Numbered from the stretch's first letter, positions 39,094-52,221 are shown. The stretch is DNA of 64,000 nt from Elusimicrobiota bacterium (GCA_016182905.1 JACPFR010000014.1:59100-123099); one strand, 5' to 3'. The notes: a model not told the origin generated them from the sequence alone. Numbers and translations are program-made.

Positions 39094-39163
39094 CGGCTGA
39101 TTCCGGGATCAGCCGCCGAATTCTCGCATAGGTCCTTTACGCCTGCCGGCATAGGCCTAAAGG
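39094..39163. other. Two hairpins after the atp operon
   Basis: CGGCTGAT-TCCGGG-ATCAGCCG (39094-39115) begins immediately after the cupin stop codon. A second hairpin pairs CCTTTA-GCCT with AGGC-TAAAGG (39134-39163). Neither has a T-run, so they may be processing or weak terminator structures. Confidence 0.45.
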
Positions 39164-39202
39164 CCCGCTTAGCATCCACTCCGGTTTCCTATATTCCCTT
39201 TC

Positions 39203-40411
39203 GTGATACGACTCGCGCTCATCGCCGCATGCTGCGCGTCGCCGTCTTTCGCGCAGGTCCGCGTCGCGCCCATGGGGGCCGCTCTCCCGTCGGCGCCGGT
39301 CCCCGTCTTGAATGCTCCGCTCGCGCCCGCGACGCATCCGTCGTTCGCGCCTTTTGCCGCGGTTCCTTCAATGAGCGCCCCCTCGATTTCACTCGCTCCC
39401 GCCTTGGTCGCCGCGCCGTCCGTCGCGCCGGTTTCCGCCGCGTCGGCGGCTGAACCCAAGCCTGCGCGGCCGACGGCCGCGTTGCCCGCGCTGCAGTCCG
39501 CGCTCGCCCCCGAGACTCCGGCCCTCGGCACGCTCTACGACGGGGCCGCGCCCGCGCCGGTTCCCGTCGATCCGCCGAAGGCGGATCAGCCCCCCGCGCC
39601 CGCCCCCCTCGGCTCCGGCCTCCGCATGGCCCGCCCCGAGCATGAGGCCTGGCTCAAATCCGTCGTCGACCTGCTCGCGATCACGCGCACCGGCCGCCGC
39701 GTCCTGCGCGACGTCGACGCACTCGCCCGGCGCCGCGGCGTCCCCATCCTGCTCGACGTGAAGCCCATCGGCAACAACGGCGAGTTCCGCTACGACTCCG
39801 ATCTCCTGATCATGGACTCCGGCCACCTCAAGCGCGATCCGTACCAGAGCGCGCCCATCCTGGCGCACGAACTCCAGCACGTGCTCCAGCGCGGCCTCGA
39901 GCTGCCCGCCGATGCGCTCGAGCTTGAGATCGAGTCGTACACCGTCGAGTCGCGCGTGTGGTCCGAGCTCGGGATCGAGCCCGACGCAGGCACCTTCGCC
40001 CGCGACGCGCGCAGGCGCCTCCTGAAGGATTTCCCCGGCTTCGTGAAGTGGCTGGGCGAGCAGTACAAGAACAACATCCCGCTGTACGGCTCGACGATGG
40101 ATGCTTACGTCGAGAAGCTGGAGAAGAACCTCGCGAAGGCGAAGAAGTCCGAGGCGCAGACGCGCAAGAAGATCACGGCGCTCGAGCGCGTGCTTGAGAG
40201 CATGAAGGCGAACGGGATGTCCGCGGAGGCGATCGCCGCGCATCGCCGCGAGGACCTGGAGCCGCTCGAGCGCGGCCTCGTCGACGGAGCCATCAACCGG
40301 GGCTGGATCGAGCGCGACCTCGCGCGCCTCAAGACGCCCGAGGTCCGCGCCGCCTTCCGCGCCTACGCGCGCGGCATCGCCCGCCGCGCCCGTTCCCTCT
40401 CGCGCCCCTGA
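39203..40411 (+). CDS. Secreted zinc metalloprotease-like protein
   Basis: The 402-residue product starts at GTG 39203, with TATATT (39190-39195) 7 nt upstream, so it is probably leaderless. The signal peptide (IRLALIAACCASPSFAQ) is followed by a long Ala/Pro/Ser-rich region (about 20-135). A domain with H222-E223-L-Q-H226 (PILAHELQHVLQRG), a zinc-metallopeptidase-type HExxH motif, comes next, and ALELEIESYTVES may supply the third ligand. A basic coiled coil follows (about 295-340). The substrate is unknown. Exported Ala/Pro-rich proteins of this style recur in the window. Confidence 0.65.
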   Translation: MIRLALIAACCASPSFAQVRVAPMGAALPSAPVPVLNAPLAPATHPSFAPFAAVPSMSAPSISLAPALVAAPSVAPVSAASAAEPKPARPTAALPALQSALAPETPALGTLYDGAAPAPVPVDPPKADQPPAPAPLGSGLRMARPEHEAWLKSVVDLLAITRTGRRVLRDVDALARRRGVPILLDVKPIGNNGEFRYDSDLLIMDSGHLKRDPYQSAPILAHELQHVLQRGLELPADALELEIESYTVESRVWSELGIEPDAGTFARDARRRLLKDFPGFVKWLGEQYKNNIPLYGSTMDAYVEKLEKNLAKAKKSEAQTRKKITALERVLESMKANGMSAEAIAAHRREDLEPLERGLVDGAINRGWIERDLARLKTPEVRAAFRAYARGIARRARSLSRP

Positions 40412-40434
40412 CGCAGATTTTGTAGAACGGTGGC

Positions 40435-40803
40435 ATGAGCCACTCTCCCGCCTTCCTGAAGATCGTCGATGACGCGAAGTCCCGCGTGAAGCAGACCGAC
40501 GTGCCGACCGTGCTCGCCCGCGTGAAGAAGGGCGAAAAGCTGCTGCTCGTCGACACGCGCGAGGACAACGAGTGGGCCAAGGGCCGGATCGCCGGCGCGA
40601 TCCACCTCGGCAAGGGCGTCATCGAGCGCGACGTCGAGGCGACGATCCCCGACAAGACCGCCGAGGTCATCCTCTATTGCGGAGGGGGGTTCCGCTCCGC
40701 GCTGTCCGCCGACAACCTCCAGAAGATGGGCTACCAGAACGTGGTCTCCATGGACGGCGGCTGGCGGAGCTGGAACGAGGCGGGCGGACCCGTCGAGAAG
40801 TAG
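40435..40803 (+). CDS. Rhodanese-like sulfurtransferase
   Basis: This 122-residue single rhodanese domain has the active-site loop YCGGGFRSA with the persulfide Cys C82, the preceding LLVDTREDNEWAKGRIAGAIHLG, and the C-terminal GYQNVVSMDGGWRSWNEAGGPVE. It should be cytoplasmic and carry sulfane sulfur; the acceptor is unknown. TAGAAC (40423-40428) lies 6 nt before ATG. The next gene begins 4 nt after its stop, so the two are probably cotranscribed. Confidence 0.9.
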   Translation: MSHSPAFLKIVDDAKSRVKQTDVPTVLARVKKGEKLLLVDTREDNEWAKGRIAGAIHLGKGVIERDVEATIPDKTAEVILYCGGGFRSALSADNLQKMGYQNVVSMDGGWRSWNEAGGPVEK

Positions 40804-40807
40804 GCGC

Positions 40808-42772
40808 ATGCTCCGCTTCGGGATCGGGCTCGGCCGCGGCCCCGACGGCGAGCAGGCCGCGCGGGAAGCCCTGCGCGCGGCGAGGCGGTCGGTGCGGCGC
40901 CCGGACCTGACGATCGCCTTCGGCTCGATCCACCTCGACCAGAAGGCGGTGCAGCGCGTCCTGGCCGGCGAGGTCGACGGGCGGCGCCTTCTCGGCGGGT
41001 CCTCGTACAAGGAGGTCACCAACGCGGGCGTGACCAACGGGACCGTGGCCGTCCTGTCCTTGGACCTCGGCGGCGCGCCCGTGAGGTTCGCGCAGGCGTC
41101 CGTCGGCGCGCCGGCGCGCACCGGCGCGTCGTTGGCGAAGGGCCTCGGCGGGGGGAGCCTGGACCGTCCGCTCGCCCTGTACTTCGGCTCGGTGGCCACC
41201 GGCCGCGACCGGGAATCCCTGGCGGAGATGCGCCGGACTTTGGGTCCCGTGCCGGTGTTCGGCGGGATGACCTGCGGCGACTACGACCTGGGCATGGGGC
41301 ATCCGGATTTCTGGACCAACTACCAGTACGGCGAGCGCCTCACGCGCGGCGCCGCCCGCGCGGCGCTGTTCTCCCTGCCCGGCGGGGCCGACGCGGCGTT
41401 CGCCTTCGAGCACGGCTGGGATCCGGTCGGCCCCCCGTTCACGATCACTCGCTCCTCGGGCGGACGCGTCTACGAGGTGGACGGCGTCCCGGTGCTGGAC
41501 TACTACCGCCGCCTGCTCGGCGACGTGCGCGACCGGGACTTCTTCTCGCTGATGATCCAGCGCTTCGGCTTCGCCGTCGAGTCTCCCGACGGGCGGAGCG
41601 TCTTCAAGATGCCGGTGTCGGTGGACACGCGCGGGAGATCGGTGGAGCTTTTCCCGGTCGAGGAGCTTCAAGGGCGCCGCGCGCGCCTCACCTTGGCCAG
41701 CCGCCACGGCCTGCTGGCCGGCGCGCGGACGGCGGCGCAGCGCTGCCTCGAGGCTCTCGGCCGCCCGGCGGACCTGGTGTTCTTCGTCAGCTGCTGCAGC
41801 CGCGGCGCCATCCTGAACAGCCGCCTGGGCCGCGAGCTCGAGGAGGTGCGGTCGGTGTTCGGCCGCGGCACGCCCGTGTTCGGCTATTACTCCGGCGGCG
41901 AGATCGTCCCCGCCGTCGCGCGCTACGACGCCGCCGCCGCTCCGGCGTCCTCCTGCTCCGGCTTCCACACGACGACCGCCACCTTGCTGGCGCTGGCCGC
42001 GCCGCCGCGCTCGCGCCCGCGCGCGCTGCCCAAGCGCCCGTCGGCGGCGGAGGCCGAGGACCTGCGCGCCGCGCTCGAGCGCAGCGAGACCACCCTCGAC
42101 CGCACGGAGAGCATACTCGCCAACCTCAGCCGCAAGTCGTACGAGGACGGCGAGAAGCTGCGGCGGCAGAGCGAGGTCATCCGGCGCTACACCCCGCACG
42201 GCATATGGGCCGAGGCGGGCCGGCTCGCGGCTCGCGGCGAGTACGAGGTCCCCGACGGCTCCTTCACCGGCGCGTTCCTGTTCATGGACGTGAAGGGCTT
42301 CACCTCGTTCAGCGAGGGCCACAGTCCCGCCGAGGTCGTGCGCGAGCTCAACTGCATCTTCGAGCCCGCGACCGAGTTGATCTACGAGCACGGCGGCGAC
42401 GTGGACAAGTTCATCGGCGACTGCATCTTCGCCGCCTTCCCGAGCGCGGACGCGGCGCTGACGGCGGCCCGGGAGGTGCTGGCCCTCGTCGCCGAGCGCC
42501 GCCGCGAGGGGAGCCCCTTCGACGTGCGCGTGGGGATCAACTGGGGAAGGGCCGTGCGCGCCAACGTCGGCGCCCGGGACCGGCGGGAGTACACCTACAT
42601 CGGCGACGCGGTCAACCTGGCGCAGCGCATGGAATCCAACGCGGCTCCCGGAAAGGTCCTCGTGGCGGGCGCCGCGTGGCGCCGGCTGCGCCGCCGGCCG
42701 AAGGCGCGGCGCCGGGTCGTGCAGGTCAAAGGAAAAGCCAAGCCCATCGCCGCGTTCGAGGTGGACGCGTAG
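40808..42772 (+). CDS. FIST sensor fused to class III nucleotidyl cyclase
   Basis: This 654-residue protein has a FIST-N domain (about residues 25-220, SYKEVTNAGVTNGTVAVLSLDLG), a FIST-C domain (about 225-380, FFVSCCSRGAILNS and FGYYSGGEIVP), a coiled-coil linker (about 410-465) and a class III cyclase domain (about 485-654). The cyclase metal Asp residues D494 (FMDVKGFTSF) and D538 (FIGDCIFAAF) are intact, as are K534 and the YIGDAVNLAQR motif with Asn/Arg, so cAMP (or cGMP) synthesis is likely. FIST domains are thought to sense small ligands such as amino acids. It is soluble and has no membrane segment. Confidence 0.88.
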   Translation: MLRFGIGLGRGPDGEQAAREALRAARRSVRRPDLTIAFGSIHLDQKAVQRVLAGEVDGRRLLGGSSYKEVTNAGVTNGTVAVLSLDLGGAPVRFAQASVGAPARTGASLAKGLGGGSLDRPLALYFGSVATGRDRESLAEMRRTLGPVPVFGGMTCGDYDLGMGHPDFWTNYQYGERLTRGAARAALFSLPGGADAAFAFEHGWDPVGPPFTITRSSGGRVYEVDGVPVLDYYRRLLGDVRDRDFFSLMIQRFGFAVESPDGRSVFKMPVSVDTRGRSVELFPVEELQGRRARLTLASRHGLLAGARTAAQRCLEALGRPADLVFFVSCCSRGAILNSRLGRELEEVRSVFGRGTPVFGYYSGGEIVPAVARYDAAAAPASSCSGFHTTTATLLALAAPPRSRPRALPKRPSAAEAEDLRAALERSETTLDRTESILANLSRKSYEDGEKLRRQSEVIRRYTPHGIWAEAGRLAARGEYEVPDGSFTGAFLFMDVKGFTSFSEGHSPAEVVRELNCIFEPATELIYEHGGDVDKFIGDCIFAAFPSADAALTAAREVLALVAERRREGSPFDVRVGINWGRAVRANVGARDRREYTYIGDAVNLAQRMESNAAPGKVLVAGAAWRRLRRRPKARRRVVQVKGKAKPIAAFEVDA

Positions 42773-42795
42773 CCCAGGAATGTTAGAATCGGCGG

Positions 42796-43344
42796 ATGAA
42801 AACGCTCGCGCTTGTTTTCCTCGCCGCCGCCGCCGCCGCCGCCGTCGCCGCGCCGGTCCCGCACGGTAAGCCGTACTGGCTTAAGACCTACTCGCAGTCG
42901 CCGTATCGCGAGACCTGGAGCGGCGACCTTGCGGTGAAGAAGCTCGACGCCGCTCTTCCGAAGGTCGTCGCCGCCGTCGAGAAGAGCGGCGGGCGCCTGA
43001 CCCAGCCGCTGGCGCTGTTCGCCGGCTCCTCGACCGAGCAGCAGCTCTCCTTCATCGTCCCGCAGAAGAGCGCGAAGGCCCTTCTGCAGGAGATGCGCAA
43101 GCTCGGGAAGGCCGCCGATCCGGCGGTGCGCCCGCACGCCGCGCCTGTCCCGCTCGACGAGGTCCGCGAGAAGCTCGCGCGTCTGACGAGGGAGAGGGCC
43201 GGGAGCAAGGCCGCGTTCGCGTCGGCTCCGGCCACGGCCGAGGCCGTCGACGAGATGATCGAGCACCTGACCTTCGCCGAGGCCGTGGCGAGCTCGACGG
43301 ACGGCGAGGTCCTGTGGAACCTCACGGTGAAGGAAGCGCGTTGA
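42796..43344 (+). CDS. Exported protein, DUF4349-like
   Basis: The 182-residue product has a signal peptide (KTLALVFLAAAAAAAVAAP). Its mature part resembles the DUF4349 pattern: a strand, then helix VVAAVEKSGGRLTQP, strand QLSFIVPQKSAKALLQEMRKLG, and a following helical region (LDEVREKLARLTRERAG). The function is unknown. TAGAAT (42784-42789) lies 6 nt before the ATG, so it is leaderless. Its stop overlaps the TTG start of the next lipoprotein gene, suggesting an envelope pair. Confidence 0.65.
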   Translation: MKTLALVFLAAAAAAAVAAPVPHGKPYWLKTYSQSPYRETWSGDLAVKKLDAALPKVVAAVEKSGGRLTQPLALFAGSSTEQQLSFIVPQKSAKALLQEMRKLGKAADPAVRPHAAPVPLDEVREKLARLTRERAGSKAAFASAPATAEAVDEMIEHLTFAEAVASSTDGEVLWNLTVKEAR

Positions 43345-44318
43345 GGCGCCTCCTCCCCGCGCTCGCGCTGGCTTTCGCGGGCTGCGCGGAGATCGGCCTC
43401 GAGCCCGCCGGCCTGCCGCCCCCGCCGAAGGCGCGTCCGACGCTGCGCGCGTCGCGCCCGGCCTCCGCGACCTTCGGCTCCATGCTGATCGCGCGCCGCA
43501 AAGTCGACGGTCTGCGCGTCGAGATCTTCGTCATCGGCGAAGGCAAGGTCCGCGGGAATCTCCTGTCCGAGCTGAAGAGCCCCGAGGCGCGGCTCACTCC
43601 GCCGTTGACCGCCGTCCTGATCCGTCATCCGAAGGAGGGCGCGGTGCTGTTCGGCGCGGGCCTGCCCGAGGACATGGGAGGACTGGGCGCCCGGCGTCTC
43701 AAGGGCTCCGCCCTTTCTCCTTTCAAGGAAAAACCGGGCCGGGACATCGTGTCTCGACTGGAGGCGCGGGGGATCAAGACCGAGGACGTGAAGACGGTCA
43801 TCCTGCCCGACCTGGCCCCGGAGTGGGCCGGGCGAGCCGGGGCCTTCCCCAACGCGACCATCATCCTATCGTCCCAGGCCTGGACCAACCCGAAACGGCG
43901 GGCCTTGGAGCGGGACATGCCCGACCCCCGGGCCTTCATCCCGGAAGAACGGTTGAAATTACAGGATTTCTCGCAAGCGCCCCCTTATGGGACCTTTGAC
44001 CACGGCATCGACCTCTTCAAGGACGGGACGGTCATTTTGATCGACCTGGATGGGGGGGCGGCCGGCGGCCTGGGGGCCTGGGTGAACCAGGATTCGGGGT
44101 CCTTGCTCCTGACCGGACCCGGGGCCTTCGTGTACGACAACGTCTTCGATGACGCCCTGCCGGACAAGAAGTTCGTGGTGGACATCTCCAGCTTCATGTG
44201 GAACGCCCGGGCCATGAAGCTGGCCTCCGAGGCCGCGCCGCGGCTCGTGATCCTGCCCGCGTACGACCTCTCCACGCTCAAATTATCGCCGCGACCCGAC
44301 ATTTCGCTCGTTCCGTAG
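43341..44318 (+). CDS. Lipoprotein with degenerate metallo-beta-lactamase fold
   Basis: The TTG start at 43341 overlaps the upstream stop (TTGA) and gives a lipoprotein signal (RRLLPALALAFAGC). The 325-residue product follows the metallo-beta-lactamase layout: TAVLIRHPKEGAVLFGAG, then VILPDLAPEWAGRAGAFPNATIILSSQAW, then GIDLFKDGTVILIDLDGGAAGG, then LLLTGPGAFVYDNV. The HxHxDH site is replaced by PDLAPEW, and the later GHT-type His is also gone, so it probably lacks metal and hydrolase activity. It may have become a binding or structural protein. Fold assignment is by pattern, not alignment. Confidence 0.6.
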   Translation: MRRLLPALALAFAGCAEIGLEPAGLPPPPKARPTLRASRPASATFGSMLIARRKVDGLRVEIFVIGEGKVRGNLLSELKSPEARLTPPLTAVLIRHPKEGAVLFGAGLPEDMGGLGARRLKGSALSPFKEKPGRDIVSRLEARGIKTEDVKTVILPDLAPEWAGRAGAFPNATIILSSQAWTNPKRRALERDMPDPRAFIPEERLKLQDFSQAPPYGTFDHGIDLFKDGTVILIDLDGGAAGGLGAWVNQDSGSLLLTGPGAFVYDNVFDDALPDKKFVVDISSFMWNARAMKLASEAAPRLVILPAYDLSTLKLSPRPDISLVP

Positions 44319-44943
44319 CGGCCACTGGTTTTCTGGCGGCGTTGAAGTCCATCTATTATCATCGAGTGTCGGATAAGCGAAAAACCATCGAATTTTTCGG
44401 CACTCCTTGTCATCTCGCTCCTTTCGCCGAAAACAGGCCGGGATCCAGCGCGCGAAAAACGGCGCGCGCGCGAAAATCGAAAATATTCCGCGCCGGCTTC
44501 CGCGCGCCGCGCGACAAAATAAAAATATTTTTGATTCCGCCGGAAGCGCGTTTCTCGACGAGAAAAACGATCCGCGCGCGGCGCGGAAAAAAATATTTCA
44601 AAACAGATGTTGACACGCGCGGAATGTTGTGCTAATATTTCATCACTCCGGCAGCGCCTCAAAACGCGGCCAAGTGGCAAGATAAAATTGCCCCCGGCTT
44701 CATGGGAAGAAACATGAGGCCAGGAAACATTTTTTGTTCTTTGACAATTCGGTTTTTGCAAGCGAATGGGCGCCCTACTTTTCCCCCCGGAAAAGAGGGC
44801 GTAAGGAATTATTAGGTGTGTTGGATTGCGGCATCAGAGCATCGACGTCGCAATCCTACAAGAGCAAAGAAGAGTCAATTCTTCTTCATTTTTGATGCAA
44901 GCGGAAGTAGCGAGGGTCTTACCCCCGCCAAAACGCCCAAATT
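44319..44943 (+). promoter_or_regulatory. rRNA operon promoter and leader
   Basis: No protein gene is seen here. From about 44385 to 44609, short A/T tracts alternate with CG-rich runs, which suggests bent DNA. An A-rich stretch (44587-44605) just upstream of the core promoter looks like an UP element. The core promoter is TTGACA (44610-44615), 17 bp, TAATAT (44633-44638). The leader of about 300 nt contains a boxA antitermination site and leads into 16S. Confidence 0.75.
44734..44747 (+). promoter_or_regulatory. boxA antitermination site (rRNA leader)
   Basis: TTGTTCTTTGACAA closely matches the rRNA boxA consensus (TGCTCTTTAACAA in Escherichia coli), where NusB-S10 binds to prevent premature termination. 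It recurs in the 16S-23S spacer. Confidence 0.7.
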
Positions 44944-46458
<1,515 letters not shown>

Positions 46459-46608
46459 CCATTCATTTCCTCGATTCGTCGAGGAGCTGATAGGTCGAAC
46501 CCTTAACGGCTCGATAGACGCGTCGCAAGACGCGGGCCGTTTTCGAGAAACGTTGTGGGGCGCTCATTGGCTTGCAAAACCGTAATTGTATCGTCTTAGT
46601 GCACCGCC

Positions 46609-46680
46609 GGGCTCGTAGCTCAGGGGTAGAGCACACGCTTGATAAGCGTGGGGTCGGAGGTTCGAAACCTCCCGGGCCCA
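46609..46680 (+). tRNA. tRNA-Ile (GAT)
   Basis: The cloverleaf is complete: acceptor GGGCTCG/CGGGCCC, D arm GCTC/GAGC, anticodon stem CACGC/GCGTG with loop TTGATAA (anticodon GAT) and T arm GGAGG-TTCGAAA-CCTCC. CCA is not encoded. It is in the usual place in the 16S-23S spacer. Confidence 0.95.
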
Positions 46681-46691
46681 ATTTTTTGTTT

Positions 46692-46764
46692 GGGCCCTTA
46701 GCTCAGCTGGGAGAGCGCCTGCTTTGCAAGCAGGAGGTCGCCGGTTCAATCCCGGCAGGGTCCA
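46692..46764 (+). tRNA. tRNA-Ala (TGC)
   Basis: The cloverleaf is complete, with anticodon loop TTTGCAA (anticodon TGC) between CCTGC and GCAGG, and T arm GCCGG-TTCAATC-CCGGC. CCA is not encoded. Confidence 0.95.
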
Positions 46765-46812
46765 CATCGCGCCGAAAGGCGCGCCGCGTGTCTTCACTAA
46801 GACAAAAACCGA

Positions 46813-46825
46813 TTTTCTTTGACAA
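46813..46825 (+). promoter_or_regulatory. boxA antitermination site (16S-23S spacer)
   Basis: TTTTCTTTGACAA repeats the boxA sequence of the leader (44734-44747), as expected before 23S. Confidence 0.6.
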
Positions 46826-46984
46826 CTCATCCGGATCTGCGAACGCACGCAGCCACGACAAGCCCCTGACGGGGCGTGGCTCGGAGCCGAGCGGAGAAAA
46901 AAGCAAATTAAGTAACGAGTTAAGTAAGCGTCTTACACGCACAAGGTTTCGTATTGACCAAAGCCTTGTGCGATAGAAGAATAT

Positions 46985-49987
<3,003 letters not shown>

Positions 49988-50057
49988 TCTTCGATCAGGC
50001 GGGAGGGCATAAGGCCTTCCCCCGTGTGAAGATTGTTTACTTTCACTCGACTTAATT

Positions 50058-50066
50058 TGCTATAAT
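50058..50066 (+). promoter_or_regulatory. Probable internal promoter in the 23S-5S spacer
   Basis: TGC-TATAAT (50058-50066) is an extended -10 element; no good -35 is seen at 17 bp. It could start transcripts for 5S, the beta-barrel gene and rplJL-rpoBC independently of the rRNA promoter. Confidence 0.5.
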
Positions 50067-50175
50067 GCACATGGAGTTCATCCCGAATGGAAACCGGGGT
50101 GATGGCGTCGCTATGCGTCGTTCAACCAGACTCCCGCCGGCTCCGCAAGGGGCCAAAGATTCAAGAGGTTTGTGA

Positions 50176-50295
50176 GATCGGTGATATTTCCGGCAGGGAT
50201 ACACCCGTTCCCATTCCGAACACGGCCGTTAAGCCTGCCAGGGCCGATGGTACTAACGCCCAACTCGGCGTTGGGAGAGTAGGTCGTCGCCGGTC
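50176..50295 (+). rRNA. rrf: 5S ribosomal RNA
   Basis: The molecule has CCCGTTCCCATTCCGAACACGG (loop B/C region, central 20 bases diagnostic), GCCGATGGTACT and GGGAGAGTAGGTCG(T)CGCC, with paired ends GATCGG/CCGGTC. A perfect 12-bp precursor stem flanks it (ATTCAAGAGGTT at 50159-50170 with AACCTCTTGAAT at 50301-50312). Confidence 0.92.
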
Positions 50296-50318
50296 TCATC
50301 AACCTCTTGAATCATCTC

Positions 50319-51155
50319 GTGAAGAACAGTCTCGCAGTCCGTCGCGCGATCTTGTCCATGGTCATGGCGTTCGCGGCCCTTCCGGCCGCGGCGCAGATCT
50401 CGGGCTTGACCGCGCGCCAGTCGTCGAGAGGCTCTTTGAAATTCCTGGCTTACTACCAGGGCGTCGCTGACCAGGACCTCAATTTCTCGGTCAGCAATTC
50501 AGGCGTTTGCACCGCGGCACCGCCCAACGGCGGCGTGGCGTTCCCATGCAATAGCTCGGCGGACATCGAGGCGAAAGGCTCGGGCGGCGCCGGCATGTTC
50601 AAGATAGCCTGGCAGGCCGCGGAACGCTTCCAGTTGTACGCGCACGTCGGCACGGGAGACTACAGCATCAAGGTCCCCTCGACCACCGCGGAAAACACCA
50701 TTTCGGGCGACAAGCTCGGCATCATCTATGGCGCGGGCCTCAAAGCCTCAATCGTCCCCGATACGATCGTCAACCCGGCGATCGCGCTGGATCTCAACAT
50801 CACGAGATCGCATTACAATTTCAATCGCATCACCCCGGGGGGGACTCCGGGCATCAATAACGGTTTCAGCCAGCGTTTGGAGCTGATGACGTATCAGGTC
50901 GCCGTCGAGACGAGCCACCTGTTCGAGATCGACTCGAACTGGAAGCTCGAGCCTTACGGCGGCGTGAAATGGACGAGAGTCCAGGCCGATCTGAAGGATC
51001 TCGCCGGCGGCGGCCACTCCGGCGGGCAGAAGGACACGGGAACGCCGTTCTTGGGCCTCAGGGTTCCCGCCGAGGATCGCATCGCCTTCTTCGGAGAGGC
51101 TTCGTTCGTCGATGGGCTTCACTACGGCGGCGGGTTGGAACTCAGATTTAAGTAG
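50319..51155 (+). CDS. Outer-membrane beta-barrel-like protein
   Basis: The 278-residue product starts at GTG 50319; the TTG at 50307 lies inside the 5S precursor stem and is rejected. A signal peptide (KNSLAVRRAILSMVMAFAALPAAAQ) is followed by amphipathic strands (SLKFLAYYQGVADQDLNFSV, FKIAWQAAERFQLYAHVG, KLEPYGGVKWTRVQ, FFGEASFVDGLHYGGGLELRF) typical of an outer-membrane barrel. The function is unknown. It sits between 5S rRNA and rplJ with no terminator on either side, which is very unusual. There is no SD; its start is 6 nt after the 5S processing stem. Confidence 0.72.
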   Translation: MKNSLAVRRAILSMVMAFAALPAAAQISGLTARQSSRGSLKFLAYYQGVADQDLNFSVSNSGVCTAAPPNGGVAFPCNSSADIEAKGSGGAGMFKIAWQAAERFQLYAHVGTGDYSIKVPSTTAENTISGDKLGIIYGAGLKASIVPDTIVNPAIALDLNITRSHYNFNRITPGGTPGINNGFSQRLELMTYQVAVETSHLFEIDSNWKLEPYGGVKWTRVQADLKDLAGGGHSGGQKDTGTPFLGLRVPAEDRIAFFGEASFVDGLHYGGGLELRFK

Positions 51156-51170
51156 CCAGAGGAATTTTAG

Positions 51171-51719
51171 ATGAAACTCACGAAGCAGCAGAAGATCGAG
51201 TCGTCGAAGGTGCTCGCCGAGAAGCTCAAGGCGGCGCCCCATCTCTTTTTCACCGAGTTTCAGGGCATGAAGTTCGTGGAGCTCGACGAGCTCCGCATGC
51301 AGCTCAAGCCCCTGAAGTGCCGCCACGCCGTCGTCAAGAGCTCGCTGATCAAGTACGCGCTCAAGAACGCCGGCATCGACGGCGTCGACGCGAAGATGCT
51401 CAAGGGCCCGGTCGGCCTGATCGTGGCGGACAACGACGATCCCGTCTCGCCCGCGAAGGTCCTCGCGACCCTCGGCAAAAAGTTCCCCCAGCTCAAGGTC
51501 CGCGCCGGCTTCGTCTCCCAGAAGTGGATGACGCCCGCCGACTGCGACAAGCTGTCCAAGCTGCCCTCGAAGCAGGAGCTCATGGGCAAGGTCGTCGGCC
51601 TCGTGTACGCGCTGGTCAGCCAGCCCGTCGCGATCGCCCAGGCCCCGACGCGGGACGCGGTTTTGGTCGTGAAAGCACTCGAGAACAAGCTTAAAGAATC
51701 TGGCGCGGCTGCCGCGTAA
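51171..51719 (+). CDS. rplJ: Ribosomal protein L10 (uL10)
   Basis: This 182-residue protein forms the base of the ribosomal stalk and binds L7/L12 dimers. The N-terminal [32 protein letters not shown] and the [19 protein letters not shown] segment fit the family. The SD AGAGGA is about 10 nt upstream. Only 15 nt separate it from the barrel gene, so the long L10-binding leader known from enterobacteria is absent. Confidence 0.92.
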   Translation: MKLTKQQKIESSKVLAEKLKAAPHLFFTEFQGMKFVELDELRMQLKPLKCRHAVVKSSLIKYALKNAGIDGVDAKMLKGPVGLIVADNDDPVSPAKVLATLGKKFPQLKVRAGFVSQKWMTPADCDKLSKLPSKQELMGKVVGLVYALVSQPVAIAQAPTRDAVLVVKALENKLKESGAAAA

Positions 51720-51793
51720 CAAAAGCAGTCGGCAGTCCCCGAGAGGGGATAAAGCCTTCGCATAAGGCGCTGTCAGAAAAAGGAGAAAACGAA

Positions 51794-52189
51794 ATGTCTA
51801 CCACCAAGTTGTCGCCCGCGCAGCTCGTCGAGGCCGTCGGTCAGCTGACCGTCCTCGAGGCCGCCGAGTTCGTCAAGCTCGCCGAGGAGAAGTTCGGCGT
51901 GAAGGCCGCCGCTGCCGCCCCCGCCGCCGCCGCCGGCGGAGCCGCTCCCGCCGCTGGCGGAGCCGCCGCCGAAGCGCAGACCGAGTTCACCGTCGTCCTC
52001 GCCGGCGCCGGCACCAACAAGATCAACGTCATCAAGGTCGTTCGCGAGCTGACGGGCCTCGGCCTGAAGGAAGCGAAGGACCTCGTCGAAGCCGCTCCGA
52101 AGCCCGTGAAGGAAGGCCTCCCGAAGGCCGCCGCCGAGGAGATGAAGAAGAAGTTGGCGGAAGCGGGCGCCACCGTCGAGCTCAAGTAA
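51794..52189 (+). CDS. rplL: Ribosomal protein L7/L12 (bL12)
   Basis: The 131-residue protein has an N-terminal dimerisation domain ([30 protein letters not shown]), an Ala/Gly hinge and the C-terminal factor-binding domain ([34 protein letters not shown]). The SD AAAGGAG is strong. A small hairpin (GCCTT-CGCAT-AAGGC) precedes it. Confidence 0.96.
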   Translation: MSTTKLSPAQLVEAVGQLTVLEAAEFVKLAEEKFGVKAAAAAPAAAAGGAAPAAGGAAAEAQTEFTVVLAGAGTNKINVIKVVRELTGLGLKEAKDLVEAAPKPVKEGLPKAAAEEMKKKLAEAGATVELK

Positions 52190-52221
52190 GTGCCCCTGAC
52201 GAGGTAAATTCCGAAAGATGA

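Noticed and set aside
44198..44635. Frames in the AT/CG-alternating region before the rRNA promoter
   Set aside because: Lys/Arg/Ile-rich frames arise on both strands from the A-tracts; no start signals and composition unlike the genes.
50071..50175. A 34-codon frame after the TATAAT in the 23S-5S spacer
   Set aside because: The -10 to ATG spacing is 4 nt rather than 6-7, the frame enters 5S, and the peptide has no features.
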